Notes: generated from the sequence alone by a model not told the origin. DNA of 45,330 bases from a bacterium (GCA_021823625.1 JAKANS010000023.1:1-45330); one strand, 5' to 3'. Counted from the stretch's first letter, positions 1-10,794 are shown. Program-made: numbers and translations.

Positions 1-904
1 CGATCCGCCCAGGGCTTAGCGGGATCCGTCGCAGGCCTATGTCGGGCTGGCGATTCCACTCGGCCTCGGACATGATCCGATTGCCGACCCAGTAACCCAG
101 CACGATGTTACTGCGGGTATCCACGATGCGCGTATTGGGAGGCAACCCCAGTCCCTCCAGCGTCCAGGTTTTCTTGGGGATTCTGAGATTCGCTTTCGCT
201 TCGAGCATGGTTATCTCCGTGCGGCTGACGATGCCTCCATTACTCCCGAAATCCTCGGTAACAACCCGGCTTGGCAGCCATCGGTAGTCTGGATTTTCGT
301 ACCAACTCTTCACGGTGCGAGAACCGGCTTGCCATTTCCCATCGCGACGCAGCACTCGAAAGTTGTGTTGGGCATCGATCCACCAATCGAGCACAGTCCC
401 GTCATGGTAGGTCATCCGTACATGCCAAGTGGGCGCGCCTTCGATCTCCTCCGGGCCGATGGTTTCTAGCTTCGCACTGAACTGGTACGGGAAACATTGT
501 TTGATAGTCTGGTCCCAGGTGAGGGCGCCGGTGATTCCAAGTGTCCTTGGGTCGTAAAGTGCTCCCGGACCGTTGCCTGAAATGTTGTAAATGGAAACAA
601 AGGTGTTGTTGTAGAGCAGGACTTCGGTCCCGTTGAACACCGCCCGGATGTACTCTGGGCGCGTGGGGATGGTACTGGTTCGTATGAAGTAGCGGAGCTC
701 TCCGTCGAACTCCACAGTGTCCGCGAATTCATTGTGGTTCAACTCGCTGTGATATACCGTCTTAAGCGACAATCGAGACGGAGGAACCTGCTCGCGCGCC
801 GCCTGAACGCCATGAAGTAGAGTGGTCGGGTCGGGCACTTGCGCACCCTGCGCGTGCGGCGCCGATATGAACCCTAGGCACAGCCATGCGATTCCTGTTT
901 TCAT
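1..904 (-). CDS. Exported protein of unknown function, C-terminus beyond the window
   Basis: An uninterrupted frame of 301 codons runs from an ATG at 904 off the left edge of the window. The first 20 residues (MKTGIAWLCLGFISAPHAQG) form a short signal peptide, so the product should be exported. The mature part is rich in Trp, Tyr and beta-prone segments, with phrases such as TWHVRMTYHDGTVLDWWID and FRVLRRDGKW. This resembles the LolA/LolB-type open beta-barrel proteins common in Verrucomicrobia, but I cannot assign a family. Upstream is only a weak AG-rich ribosome site. It lies downstream of, and in the same direction as, the DUF1573/Cys-rich pair, separated by about 340 bases holding two hairpins, so it probably has its own promoter. 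That it is a gene is well supported; its function is unknown. Confidence 0.72.
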   Translation of the reverse strand, partial: MKTGIAWLCLGFISAPHAQGAQVPDPTTLLHGVQAAREQVPPSRLSLKTVYHSELNHNEFADTVEFDGELRYFIRTSTIPTRPEYIRAVFNGTEVLLYNNTFVSIYNISGNGPGALYDPRTLGITGALTWDQTIKQCFPYQFSAKLETIGPEEIEGAPTWHVRMTYHDGTVLDWWIDAQHNFRVLRRDGKWQAGSRTVKSWYENPDYRWLPSRVVTEDFGSNGGIVSRTEITMLEAKANLRIPKKTWTLEGLGLPPNTRIVDTRSNIVLGYWVGNRIMSEAEWNRQPDIGLRRIPLSPGRI

Positions 905-990
905 ACCTATTCAAGCAACTGCGATCAGCCTTGCATCCAGTTCAGCGCGCTGAAGAAGTGTTGCAAAGAATCCCCTACCGCATTTTACCT

Positions 991-1024
991 CACCGGAGCC
1001 GGCTTCCTGCAGCCGGCTCCGGTG
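991..1024. repeat. Perfect 14-bp inverted repeat (hairpin)
   Basis: Arms at 991-1004 and 1011-1024 are perfectly complementary (CACCGGAGCCGGCT and its reverse complement) around a 6-base loop. No T-run follows on either strand, so it is not a classical intrinsic terminator. It lies in the 905-1246 gap between two minus-strand genes. It could be a REP-like element or an mRNA-stabilising hairpin. The rest of the gap shows no gene. Confidence 0.7.
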
Positions 1025-1132
1025 TCGGCATCGAGCAACCGCGGACAGTCTCGCATAGGAATGCATTAGGGCCTCTGACACACTCTCGACCTAGTTAGGA
1101 CCGCCAGTTTACCATCGGGCGATTAACAATCG

Positions 1133-1165
1133 GCGCCACGAGGATGCGGCGCTCCGCCGTGGCGC
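1133..1165 (-). terminator. Hairpin downstream of the Cys-rich exported gene
   Basis: GCGCCACG (1133-1140) pairs with CGTGGCGC (1158-1165). An inner GCGG/CCGC stem closes a four-base loop, with a five-base bulge on one side. It lies about 80 bases beyond the stop of the 1247-1705 gene. There is no clear T-tract, so termination is only a guess. Confidence 0.35.
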
Positions 1166-1246
1166 AGACTGGCAGTCCATTATGTCTCCGATGGGCAATC
1201 TGCAGCGGCCTCGCAAGCACTTGCAGCAACTTTCTCAATCGCCCTA

Positions 1247-1705
1247 TTAGTTATAGCGGGTATAGCAAGCGTTGCTTGTCTTATAGGGGGCCTGGTGCCA
1301 GTTTTGCAAGGTGTTAGGGTCCTTTTCACATTTCTCAGTGTTGTCGTTCCACTTACAGCCAAAAACCTGCGAGCAGTTTTGGTTTGTAGCGGTGATGTAG
1401 TGATGACCAGTATAACCATCTACAATGTTGGTTATACTGCCGTAAGTACAACTCATCGTCGTATGGGCGTCTTCTACGTCCTTCGGGAACGAGTTGACTG
1501 TTTTGCCAGTCATCTTGACGCAATTGGTTTGACTGGCGCCCTCACACACTGCGCCACCGGTGTCGCACACCTCGGTGCCTAATGTCGTCCTATGATCGCA
1601 GCCATCGGGGTGGTACACACCACAATCCACGGCGGCTCTTGCGATGAGGACTGCCAGGACGGCGCCCGCGCAAGCCATTATCGTTAGCAGTGCTTGTTTT
1701 TTCAT
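1247..1705 (-). CDS. Small exported protein with ten cysteines
   Basis: A 152-residue protein. The N-terminus MKKQALLTIMACAGAVLAVL followed by IARA is a clear Sec signal peptide with a probable cleavage after ARA. The remaining roughly 128 residues contain ten cysteines, enough for five disulfides, spread along the whole chain (VDC, DGC, EVC, AVC, TNC, MSC, QNC, FGC, EKC, NAC). The composition is Thr/Asn/Cys-rich with no membrane segment, so it is probably a disulfide-stabilised periplasmic or secreted protein. Its start codon overlaps the stop of the upstream DUF1573 gene (ATGA, 1702-1705), which implies translational coupling and a shared role. I do not recognise the family. A secreted effector or a surface structural protein are both possible. 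Confidence 0.75.
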   Translation of the reverse strand: MKKQALLTIMACAGAVLAVLIARAAVDCGVYHPDGCDHRTTLGTEVCDTGGAVCEGASQTNCVKMTGKTVNSFPKDVEDAHTTMSCTYGSITNIVDGYTGHHYITATNQNCSQVFGCKWNDNTEKCEKDPNTLQNWHQAPYKTSNACYTRYN

Positions 1706-2820
1706 TCGTTGTTTATGTTGTCGTTGAGGCGTTTTATTTGTGCGGAGGCCAGGCGAGCCTCAGTTTCGCCTGTTCCGTGTCGAATTTCCAACTCGACATC
1801 GATTTGCGCGGCGTCAGCCAGCGCGGAATTCAGTACGTAAAAGCCATGGGTCAGGTCCCAGTCCGAATCTTCCTGGTCGTTCCAATTCAACGGAACGCTC
1901 TTGGGGCCCTGTGGTGGTTGGGTGAGGGCGCGAATAATTCGCGACGCTCGCCGGGTGCGGACGGTAAACCGGCTTTCTCCGGAACCGTCGTTAGGCCCCA
2001 AAACGAGCAGATCCGGAGTGATTTCGACCTCAGGCACGACTTCCGCCTTCAACGCGATCTCCACTTGGGGGACGCGCTGGCTGAGCGTCTGGAGCCTCAA
2101 GGGGCTGGTGAAGAGCTCTCGTTGCCGCAGAGGTGGCGCGGAAAAAACCACGGTAATCGTGGCATTCGTCCTCTTTTCACGGGCATCGGTTTGATGCGTG
2201 ACAAGCACCTGGAAAGGCCCGAAGTTCATTTGAGTGTGAGTGAGTGGTGCCCCGGACAGCCGTTCCGGTCGCAGCACCGTCGTCTGGGTGGCGCTCTGGC
2301 CGGGGTACAGTATGCCGAAGTCCAGAGCCGGTCGTTCCACGAAGAACTCCGGGTCCACGCGGCCTCGCAGTGTCGCTTCCGCCTGATACCTCCCGCCGGG
2401 ATAATCGAGGACAAAGAGGACGCTCGATTCCGTGCTACCCTCTCTTTGCCCCGAATCGAAAGTTACCGGTACGAGCAACTCCTCATCCGCCCGCAGATCT
2501 CTTCCCACAAAATCGGTAGCGACCACCGTGCACAGACAACTTGCTCTTACCAGTGTTATGGACACGTCATTTGTTCCACGGTTTACCAGCCTGAATGTGT
2601 GTTCTACCCGGTGGGCCTGCGGCACGGTCCCAAAATCGAAAGAGGGCGGATCGAAGCCAAGCACGACCGGGGTTCCGGGGGCATAGCTTTCATTGTGACG
2701 ATGATTCGCCTTGCGATCGACGATGACGACAATGCAAGTCAGCGCGACAACAATACCCATGCCCGTCAGCCATCCGAGGGTTTTGTCAACCTTCGATGTC
2801 GATGTGCCAGTAGCGCTCAT
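1702..2820 (-). CDS. DUF1573 membrane-anchored protein with Ig-like repeats
   Basis: 372 residues from the ATG at 2820; an upstream TTG would add six residues. A hydrophobic anchor (about residues 18-36) is followed by an extracytoplasmic region. Within it, the stretch with FDFGTVPQAHRVEHTFRLVN and a following ASCLCTVV matches the DUF1573 consensus, an Ig-like fold found in exported proteins of Bacteroidetes, Planctomycetes and Verrucomicrobia. A second repeat begins at PALDFGILYPGQSATQTT, and a weaker third near ITPDLLVLGPN. The function of DUF1573 is unsettled; Ig-like adhesion or scaffold roles are usual guesses. The gene is translationally coupled (ATGA) to the ten-cysteine exported protein, so the two probably act together at the envelope. 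Confidence 0.82.
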   Translation of the reverse strand: MSATGTSTSKVDKTLGWLTGMGIVVALTCIVVIVDRKANHRHNESYAPGTPVVLGFDPPSFDFGTVPQAHRVEHTFRLVNRGTNDVSITLVRASCLCTVVATDFVGRDLRADEELLVPVTFDSGQREGSTESSVLFVLDYPGGRYQAEATLRGRVDPEFFVERPALDFGILYPGQSATQTTVLRPERLSGAPLTHTQMNFGPFQVLVTHQTDAREKRTNATITVVFSAPPLRQRELFTSPLRLQTLSQRVPQVEIALKAEVVPEVEITPDLLVLGPNDGSGESRFTVRTRRASRIIRALTQPPQGPKSVPLNWNDQEDSDWDLTHGFYVLNSALADAAQIDVELEIRHGTGETEARLASAQIKRLNDNINNE

Positions 2821-2875
2821 AACCAGCGAGCTGTACAAATGAATCTTCGCAGTGCCATTTTAAACGTACTTTGAC

Positions 2876-3377
2876 TTACGGTCTGCACGTTACGGTGACT
2901 TCATCGCTGAACTGGCCGATCTCCTGGTCGTTCAGCACGTAAATCGTTTTGTAGCGCCGCACCTCGGGTTTGCCCGCCGCCAACAGCGGGCGGTTGTCCA
3001 CGTAGGGCGAAGACGTGTCCCGCGCCAGAAAGACGAATCCCGCCTCGCCATCGCGCTGGCTGTAAAGGTTCACCCCGTCGCTTTTGGATTTGCTGAACGC
3101 CAACTCCACCACCCCGCCGGACGTGTCGCTGGCGGTCAGCCCGGGCTTGGGTGCGGTCAAGCGACTCCCCGGCACGGTGGAATGAGTTGACCACGCGGTC
3201 AGGGGGCATGGCCACACAGCGAAGCAGCTTGGTCGCGCGACGGAGGCGGCGGACCGCACGGGCGGATTCAACTGGAAAATCGCGGGACAGGAAAAAGCGA
3301 CGGCCTTCTGGCGGCCTTGGAGCGGCAACGGCTGAGCGGCAACGGCTGTCAACGGCGAACTGACCACTCGCGTTCAT
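2876..3377 (-). pseudogene. Decayed exported-protein gene; conserved C-terminal tail only
   Basis: The last 90 or so codons (about 3155 down to 2876) read as a conserved tail containing SGGVVELAFSKSKSDGVNLY, VFLARDTSSPYVDNRP and IYVLNDQEIGQFSDEV. This tail type is seen at the ends of hypothetical proteins in Verrucomicrobia and resembles a fibronectin III-like strand pattern. Upstream, this frame becomes low-complexity Pro/Ala/Ser sequence without homology. An ATG at 3377, with a promoter-like TTGACA (3424-3419), opens a different frame. I read this as a gene whose body was lost by deletion or frameshift, leaving a promoter and a tail. The alternative is a short real ORF in one of the two frames. 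Confidence 0.5.
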
Positions 3378-3395
3378 AAGGTAAAAACTTTTTCA

Positions 3396-3424
3396 AATAA
3401 GCGGCCTTCGCCAGAGGTTGTCAA
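3396..3424 (-). promoter_or_regulatory. Sigma-70-like promoter for the decayed gene
   Basis: On the minus strand a perfect -35 TTGACA (3424-3419) is followed after 17-18 bases by CTTATT/TTATTT as a weak -10. An ATG begins about 20 bases further on, at 3377. It sits between the dapA-family stop and the gene remnant, so the remnant was once an independent transcription unit. Confidence 0.4.
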
Positions 3425-3462
3425 CGCTTTTTTCTTGGCAATTTTTGGGGCGGCCTTCCAGG

Positions 3463-4476
3463 TCAATCCCGGCGGATAAGGGTTGCGGCCAAGGGAAATG
3501 TTCGCCGGCGGCAAAGCGGCTCCTTTTCAGGGGGGGATCCCTCTCTCGGCAGCTTCAATGAGTCCGAGGTTTTCTTTGGCGCCTTCGGCCGGTGGGCGAT
3601 GCCGTCGTGGATGATTCTGAGCACCGCTTTGCGCGCGGCGCCAACCAGCGGCAGGCGCGGTGGCCGTGACCATTCCTGGCCGAGCCCGCATTCCTGCACG
3701 GCAAGCTTGATGTACTGGACGAACTTCGGATGCGTATCCAGGTGCAGCAGCGGCGTGAACCAACGGTAGATCTCCCGCGCCTTGTCCCACTCGCCGGCAC
3801 GGGTCAGTTCCCAGAAGTATTGATTCTCCGCGGGGAAAGCGATGCCGCTGCCGGCCACCCAGCCGTCGATGCCGAGGATCGCGCTTTCCAGGGCGAGGTC
3901 GTCCACGCCGGTGAAGATGGCGAAGCGGTCGCCGACGGTGTTGTGCAGGTCGGTGAGACGGCGGGTGTTTCCGGAGCTTTCCTTGAGCGCGACGAAGTTC
4001 GGCTGGTCCGCCAACCGGGCGAACAGTTCCGGCGTCAGATCGTGCCCGTAGCTGATCGGGTTGTTGTAAATCATGATCGGCAGGCCGGTGGCCCGCGCCA
4101 CGGTGCGGAAGTGATGCAGCGATTCGCGCGGATCCAGGGACTTGTAGATCATCGGCGGCATGAGCATGAAACCGTCGGCGCCCACCGCTTCGCAATCGCG
4201 CACGTAGCGACACGCCTCCGCCACGCTGCTCTCGGCCACGCCGCTGAGCACCGGCACCCGGCTGTTTACAGCCTTGGCCATGGACTCGATCACCGATCGT
4301 TTTTCGTCGACGGTGAGCGACTGGTTTTCCCCCAAGGAACCCAGAAAGATCAGGCCCGTTATGCCCGATTCGATGAGGGCGTCCGCGTGCGCGGCGGTCG
4401 CGTCCAAATCGAGTGAACCGCCTTTATGCATCTGCGTCGTGATGGCGGGGAAGACGCCCTGCCAGCGAGCTTTCAT
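3463..4476 (-). CDS. Dihydrodipicolinate synthase / N-acetylneuraminate lyase family aldolase
   Basis: 337 residues from the ATG at 4476. It is a class I aldolase TIM barrel of the DapA/NanA/KDG-aldolase family. Visible signatures are the substrate loop GLIFLGSLGENQSL, the Tyr of IYNNP (Tyr137) and the Schiff-base Lys of VALKESSG (Lys165), at the positions expected from E. coli DapA (Tyr133, Lys161). Members condense or cleave pyruvate with an aldehyde. The GSLGEN motif, rather than the GTTGES of true DapA, and the absence of lysine-pathway neighbours argue for a sugar-acid or hydroxy-oxo-acid aldolase over lysine biosynthesis. The C-terminus carries about 40 extra Lys/Arg/Pro-rich residues beyond the barrel, possibly read-through into former spacer. 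Confidence 0.85.
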   Translation of the reverse strand: MKARWQGVFPAITTQMHKGGSLDLDATAAHADALIESGITGLIFLGSLGENQSLTVDEKRSVIESMAKAVNSRVPVLSGVAESSVAEACRYVRDCEAVGADGFMLMPPMIYKSLDPRESLHHFRTVARATGLPIMIYNNPISYGHDLTPELFARLADQPNFVALKESSGNTRRLTDLHNTVGDRFAIFTGVDDLALESAILGIDGWVAGSGIAFPAENQYFWELTRAGEWDKAREIYRWFTPLLHLDTHPKFVQYIKLAVQECGLGQEWSRPPRLPLVGAARKAVLRIIHDGIAHRPKAPKKTSDSLKLPREGSPPEKEPLCRRRTFPLAATLIRRD

Positions 4477-4730
4477 TGCAGTTGCTGAGTCCAATCCGGT
4501 GCTTTGACAGGCGCGAGCTTAGCCGGGCCGCTCAAAAGGGGAAGCATCCAGGCGGGGAAAGTTCGGAACATCGCCGGCGACCGGCGATTCTGCTGCCGGC
4601 CAGGCGGTCGATTCAAACACGGGCGCAAGCCTCACCGGCGGTTGGGCGGAAAAAACAAAATTTTGCGAGGGCCAGGAAGCAAGCCAGCCACGAACTTTCG
4701 GTGTCACACGGTAAGCGCCCGCAAAATCCA

Positions 4731-4774
4731 AAACAAAAACTCGCACCGGGTCAGGCTTGACCTTCCGGTGCGAG
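4731..4774 (-). terminator. Rho-independent terminator of the sigma factor gene
   Basis: On the minus strand a 10-bp perfect stem (arms 4774-4765 and 4749-4740, CTCGCACCGG) with a 15-base loop is followed by TTTTTGTTT (4739-4731). It lies 42 bases after the sigma stop codon. The remaining part of the 4477-4815 gap holds nothing I can identify. Confidence 0.85.
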
Positions 4775-4815
4775 GCAAGGATGGGTTCGTTGCAAACTCC
4801 GGCTGATTGCCGCGC

Positions 4816-5805
4816 TCAGGCGGCGGCCGCGTAGGCGTCTTGATTCTCGATCAGCTCGCGAAGACGGTGGAGGGCCTCGTTTTGCAACTGGCGGATGCGC
4901 TCCCGGGTGAGCCCGAATTGCTCGCCGATCTCCTCAAGCGTCTTCTCGCCGCGGCCATCCAGACCGAAGCGGAGGCGAATGATTTTCTTCTCGCGCGGAC
5001 CGAGCTTTTCCACCAAGTGGCCCAACATCGCGAGCAGGGTCTTTTCTTCGAGGTGCTCGTACGGAGTGCGGGCATTGTCGTCCTTGACCACCTCGGCCAG
5101 CACATTGCTGTCCTCGTCGCCCATCGGTGCGTCCAGCGAAGCCGGGCGCAGGGCGGCCGTGCGGATTTCGCTCAAACGGCTGGCTTTGATGTCGAGCGCC
5201 TCGGCCAACTCTTCGAGTTCGGGCTCGCGCCCGAGAACCTCGCGCATCTCGTTGGCCATCCGCTGGGCCTTGCTCAACTTGTCGATCGCATGGATCGGCA
5301 GGCGGATCGTTTTGGCCTGGTTCGCAATGCCCCGGCGGATCGACTGTTTGATCCACCAGGAAGCATAGGTCGAAAGCTTGCCGCCTTTGGCGGGATCGAA
5401 GCGTTCCACCGCCCGCATGAGACCCATGTTGCCCTCGTTGATCAGATCGAGCAGGGGCATTCCGAAGCCTTCGTACCCGCGGGCGATTTTGACCACGAGA
5501 CGGAGGTTGGCGCGGATCATGTGTTCGCGGGCCGCGTCGTCCCCGGCATGAATCCGCGCGGCGAGTTCGTTCTCTTGTTGGATCGTCAGCAAGTTCACCT
5601 CCGCGACCTCGCGCATGTAAAGCTGCAAAGCGCCATCCACGCCATAACTGGGGCGCGGTTCCGGCAGCAGAACGGTCTTCAGAGCCAGCGGCACGGCCGC
5701 AGGCAGGGAAGGTTTGACGGCGGGTTCGGCGGCGGACTGACGTCTCGTGTTACGCCGCTGGATCCCCTTTTTGACGGCCGGCGTGTTGCTCAGTTTCGTT
5801 TTCAT
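4816..5805 (-). CDS. RNA polymerase sigma-70 family factor (RpoD/RpoS-type)
   Basis: 329 residues. The start at 5805 is chosen because GGAG lies a few bases upstream; an ATG at 5868 would put the operator-like palindrome inside the gene. Region 1.2 (DGALQLYMREVAEVNLLT) is followed by region 2 (NLRLVVKIARGY, DLINEGNMGLMRAVERFD, STYASWWIKQSIRRGI), region 3 and region 4 with the helix-turn-helix (TLEEIGEQFGLTRERIRQLQ). Region 1.1 and the non-conserved insert of primary sigma factors are absent and the length is about 330. Both suggest a group 2 (non-essential, stress or condition-specific) sigma rather than the housekeeping one. It is transcribed divergently from the CarH-like light sensor, suggesting that the sensor controls it. 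It has its own terminator, so it is monocistronic. Confidence 0.93.
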   Translation of the reverse strand: MKTKLSNTPAVKKGIQRRNTRRQSAAEPAVKPSLPAAVPLALKTVLLPEPRPSYGVDGALQLYMREVAEVNLLTIQQENELAARIHAGDDAAREHMIRANLRLVVKIARGYEGFGMPLLDLINEGNMGLMRAVERFDPAKGGKLSTYASWWIKQSIRRGIANQAKTIRLPIHAIDKLSKAQRMANEMREVLGREPELEELAEALDIKASRLSEIRTAALRPASLDAPMGDEDSNVLAEVVKDDNARTPYEHLEEKTLLAMLGHLVEKLGPREKKIIRLRFGLDGRGEKTLEEIGEQFGLTRERIRQLQNEALHRLRELIENQDAYAAAA

Positions 5806-5836
5806 GTGGTTCGCTCCGCAACTTGAACTGTCCAAC

Positions 5837-5877
5837 TTTTGTCTCGTTTGACAAATCTTGTCAACCATTTGTTCAAA
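5837..5877. promoter_or_regulatory. Putative operator: palindrome and TTGTC/TTGAC repeats in the sigma/CarH intergenic region
   Basis: A perfect 7-3-7 inverted repeat (TTGACAA-ATC-TTGTCAA, 5848-5864) lies about 40-60 bases upstream of the sigma start. Related half-sites are TTGTC at 5839 and TTGTTC at 5869; the latter is exactly 11 bases after the TTGTC at 5858. CarH of Thermus is known to bind 11-bp direct repeats overlapping a promoter. The minus-strand TTGACA within the palindrome could also be the -35 element of the sigma promoter. Assigning the CarH-like protein as its ligand is inference. Confidence 0.45.
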
Positions 5878-6040
5878 AAATGATTAGTCATCTTACCGGC
5901 GGCCTGGCAAATCTCGCGTTGACAAGGCTACCAACCCTGATTTCCAAGGCCGCTTCGGTTGCCGCCGCCGCGCCCCGGGCCGGATCGGGCGCGGCACGAC
6001 GCCCGCTTCCTCGACCCTGGTCTCCCGGCTGCCTGCCCGG

Positions 6041-6069
6041 TTTGCGGGTGTCTAGATTTCGTCTATTCT
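6041..6069 (+). promoter_or_regulatory. Possible promoter of the CarH-like gene
   Basis: TTTGCG (6041-6046), 17 bases, then TATTCT (6064-6069). Transcription would start at or very near the ATG at 6076, predicting a leaderless or near-leaderless mRNA. I see no Shine-Dalgarno sequence before this ATG, which fits. Confidence 0.3.
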
Positions 6070-6075
6070 CCGAGC

Positions 6076-7038
6076 ATGCCTGATGTTCGACATTCGATGA
6101 AGTCCGTTGTTCAACGAACAGGTCTGAGTCCCCATGTGATTCGGGTCTGGGAGAAACGATACGGCGCCGTCGAACCGAACCGCACCGCCACGAACCGCCG
6201 CCTCTACTCAGCCCCCGAGGTGGAGCGCCTGCGGCTGCTCCACGCCGCCACCCAGGCCGGCCACAGCATCGGCAACATCGCCCGCCTGCCCGACGAAAAA
6301 CTCCGCGTGCTGGCGGGAGGGGACACCTCTCCCCCGGCGAGACGTGAACGGAACGGAAAAGTCCAAGGGCGACCACAGGCGGATGACTTTGTCGAGGCGG
6401 CGCTGACGGCGGTGCGGGCGTTGGATGCCGGCGGTCTCGAGGGAGTTCTGCGGCGAGCCAATCTGGAGTTGGGGGAGCAAGGCCTGCTCCAGAAAATGGT
6501 TGCCCCGCTGGTTTGTGCGCTCGGGGATCGCTGGCAGGCGGGTGATCTTACGACCGCGCACGAACATTTCGCCAGCCGGGTCGTGCAGGCTTATGTCACC
6601 CGTCTGGCCCGACCATTCGCATTAAATGAACGCGCCCCTGGTTTGCTCGTCGCCACGCCGGCGGGCCAGATTCACGAACTCGGTGCGGTGCTCGTCGCCG
6701 CCGCTGCCGGCGGACACGGTTGGCGGGTGTGCTACGTCGGTGCCAACCTGCCCGCGGCCGAGATTGCAGGCGGCGCGCTTCGGTGTGGTGCGCGCGCCGT
6801 GGCTTTGAGCATCGTTTACCCGATGGACGACCCGGATCTGCCAGCCGAGCTCGAGGCGTTGCGGCAATTTCTGCCTCCCAGAATGCCGATCATGGTGGGG
6901 GGGCGCGCGGCGGCGAGTTACCGCCCGGCGTTGGAACGTATTGGCGCCGCGGTGGCGCTGAGCCTGGCGGATCTCTACCGGTTCTTGGACGAGGTTCAGT
7001 CGCGTCCGCGACGCGTCCCGCAGGCGCAGCCTGCCTGA
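6076..7038 (+). CDS. CarH/LitR-like MerR-family B12-dependent photoreceptor repressor
   Basis: 320 residues from the ATG at 6076. Residues about 5-75 are a MerR winged helix-turn-helix (VVQRTGLSPHVIRVWEKRYG, then NRRLYSAPEVERLRLL). A four-helix cobalamin cap and a Rossmann B12-binding domain follow. The cap has W153-x9-E163-H164 (WQAGDLTTAHEH), the signature of adenosylcobalamin light sensors, and the B12 domain has the base-off ligand motif GQIHELG with His200. In known CarH/LitR proteins the dark AdoCbl-bound tetramer represses its target and light breaks the Co-C bond to release DNA. Its neighbour is a divergent sigma factor, not a carotenoid operon, so the sigma gene is the likely target. 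It ends back-to-back with the LolA-like gene. Confidence 0.9.
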   Translation: MPDVRHSMKSVVQRTGLSPHVIRVWEKRYGAVEPNRTATNRRLYSAPEVERLRLLHAATQAGHSIGNIARLPDEKLRVLAGGDTSPPARRERNGKVQGRPQADDFVEAALTAVRALDAGGLEGVLRRANLELGEQGLLQKMVAPLVCALGDRWQAGDLTTAHEHFASRVVQAYVTRLARPFALNERAPGLLVATPAGQIHELGAVLVAAAAGGHGWRVCYVGANLPAAEIAGGALRCGARAVALSIVYPMDDPDLPAELEALRQFLPPRMPIMVGGRAAASYRPALERIGAAVALSLADLYRFLDEVQSRPRRVPQAQPA

Positions 7039-7841
7039 TCAGTCGGCCACTTCGAGGTCGAACTCCAACCGGGTGCGCGCGTCGGTCCGTTCGTTGCGAA
7101 TCTCCATGGACTTCAACTGCCAGCGGCCGTTGACTTTCTTAAAGCTCCCGATCGAGAACTCTTTGATCATTTTGCCATCCGCGCCGTAGGCCTCGGCCCG
7201 CAGCAGGCCACGCTTCTCGATGTCGATCCAGGAGAGAACCTTCGCGTAGGCGCCGGGCCGGGGGTGCGGGTTCACGCTTTCCAGCACCCGGCAGGAGCGA
7301 CCTTTGCGCATCTCGGTCTTGGCGATGCGCTGTTGCGGCCAGTGCAAGAAATCCAAGCCCAGGTCGCAGAGCCAGAAGTCCGAGTCGGCAAAGGGAATCG
7401 CGGCCTCGTCGCTGTTGAGCTCCCGCGTGGTGGCGCCGCTGCCCTTCGTGCCGGCGCGGGAGAACTCGTAGTGATTGGGAACGGTCGGCGATTGCGCGAT
7501 CACCAGCGTCTCCGCCGGACCCTCCGGCGAACTCGCAACCTGGTAGATGCTTTGCCAGTCGCGGCCGCTGTCGATCACTTCAAACCGGACCGGCACGGCG
7601 GGGAGCCACTTGCCATCACTGTCGCGTCGGCGAAGGAAGCCGGTGGTCTTCAACGCCGGCCGTTGCGCGAGCAACTCAGCGGCCAGCGCCTGGCCTTCCT
7701 GCTCGGCAGTGGGTTTGGGAACCGCCCACGAAGGCGGCGGCTCGACCGGTCGAGCAGCGGCCGCTGTTGCGAGCGTGGCCACGAGTTGGACAACGCACCG
7801 GAGCGTGCCGGCGCGAACGGATCGGGCAAAACGAAAAGACG

Positions 7842-7845
<4 letters not shown>
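7039..7845 (-). CDS. LolA-like outer-membrane lipoprotein-sorting family protein
   Basis: 268 residues. The N-terminus (Arg-rich, then CVVQLVATLATAAAARPVEP) is a signal peptide. The mature part fits the LolA_like family of exported open-barrel proteins. Diagnostic segments are the FLRRRDSDGKW strand, FADSDFWLCDLGLDFLHWP, the RKGRSCRVLES strand, and LSWIDIEKRGLLRAEAYGAD followed by EFSIGSFKKVNGRW. These proteins probably carry or sense hydrophobic cargo in the periplasm, but individual substrates are not known. The ATG overlaps the lon stop codon (ATGA, 7842-7845), so it is translationally coupled to the protease, an unusual partner. Confidence 0.82.
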
Positions 7846-10313
<2,468 letters not shown>

Positions 10314-10368
10314 GGCGTGCCTCCGCAGTACGTTAGATGCAACCCGCGCCCGGAAGGTTCACGCGGCT

Positions 10369-10794
10369 TCAAGACTCTTCCGCTTGAATGGGAACCGAGA
10401 AAGGGCCTGGGGCGGAAGGCGTCACCGCCGGCACGTCCACGCGGAGAAAACCGTTTTGGTAGGCCGCCTTGGCGTTGCTGAGGTCGTAGCCGGGCGGAAC
10501 CTCCACCACGCTTTCAAAGGAGCCGTAGCTGATTTCCATGACGACGAACCGGCACTGCCCCGACCGGCACCCGTCGCGCCGCACGCCGCAGATCCGCAAT
10601 TCGTTGGCCTCCACGGTCAACTCCAGGTCCTCCTTGCGCATGCCGGCCAGTTCCACCTGCACCACCAATCCTTTCGGGGTCAGGTAAACGTCCGTGTTCG
10701 GAGACCACGTGGCTTCGGAACGTCCCGCGCGATTGCTTTCCCCCAATGGGCGCGAAAGAAAAGGCACGGACAGAGTCGATTTGTGCAGCGGCAT
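10369..10794 (-). CDS. Hsp20 / alpha-crystallin small heat-shock protein
   Basis: 141 residues from the ATG at 10794; a TTG further upstream would overlap the previous gene. The alpha-crystallin domain covers most of the protein: VYLTPKGLVVQVELAGMRKE, DLELTVEANELRICG, then SYGSFESVVEVPPGYDLSNA and the closing NGFLRVDVPA strand. A short tail ends in FSVPIQ, a weak version of the C-terminal IxI oligomerisation motif. It holds unfolding proteins in a refoldable state. An unusual Cys pair (RDGCRSGQC) lies in the loop between beta-strands. Lying directly upstream of lon, it probably delivers or competes for the same clients. Confidence 0.88.
   Translation of the reverse strand: MPLHKSTLSVPFLSRPLGESNRAGRSEATWSPNTDVYLTPKGLVVQVELAGMRKEDLELTVEANELRICGVRRDGCRSGQCRFVVMEISYGSFESVVEVPPGYDLSNAKAAYQNGFLRVDVPAVTPSAPGPFSVPIQAEES

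Noticed and set aside
5880-5891. ATGA-TTAG-TCAT palindrome near the sigma/CarH region
   Set aside because: The arms are only 4 bases; it was not counted as a separate operator.
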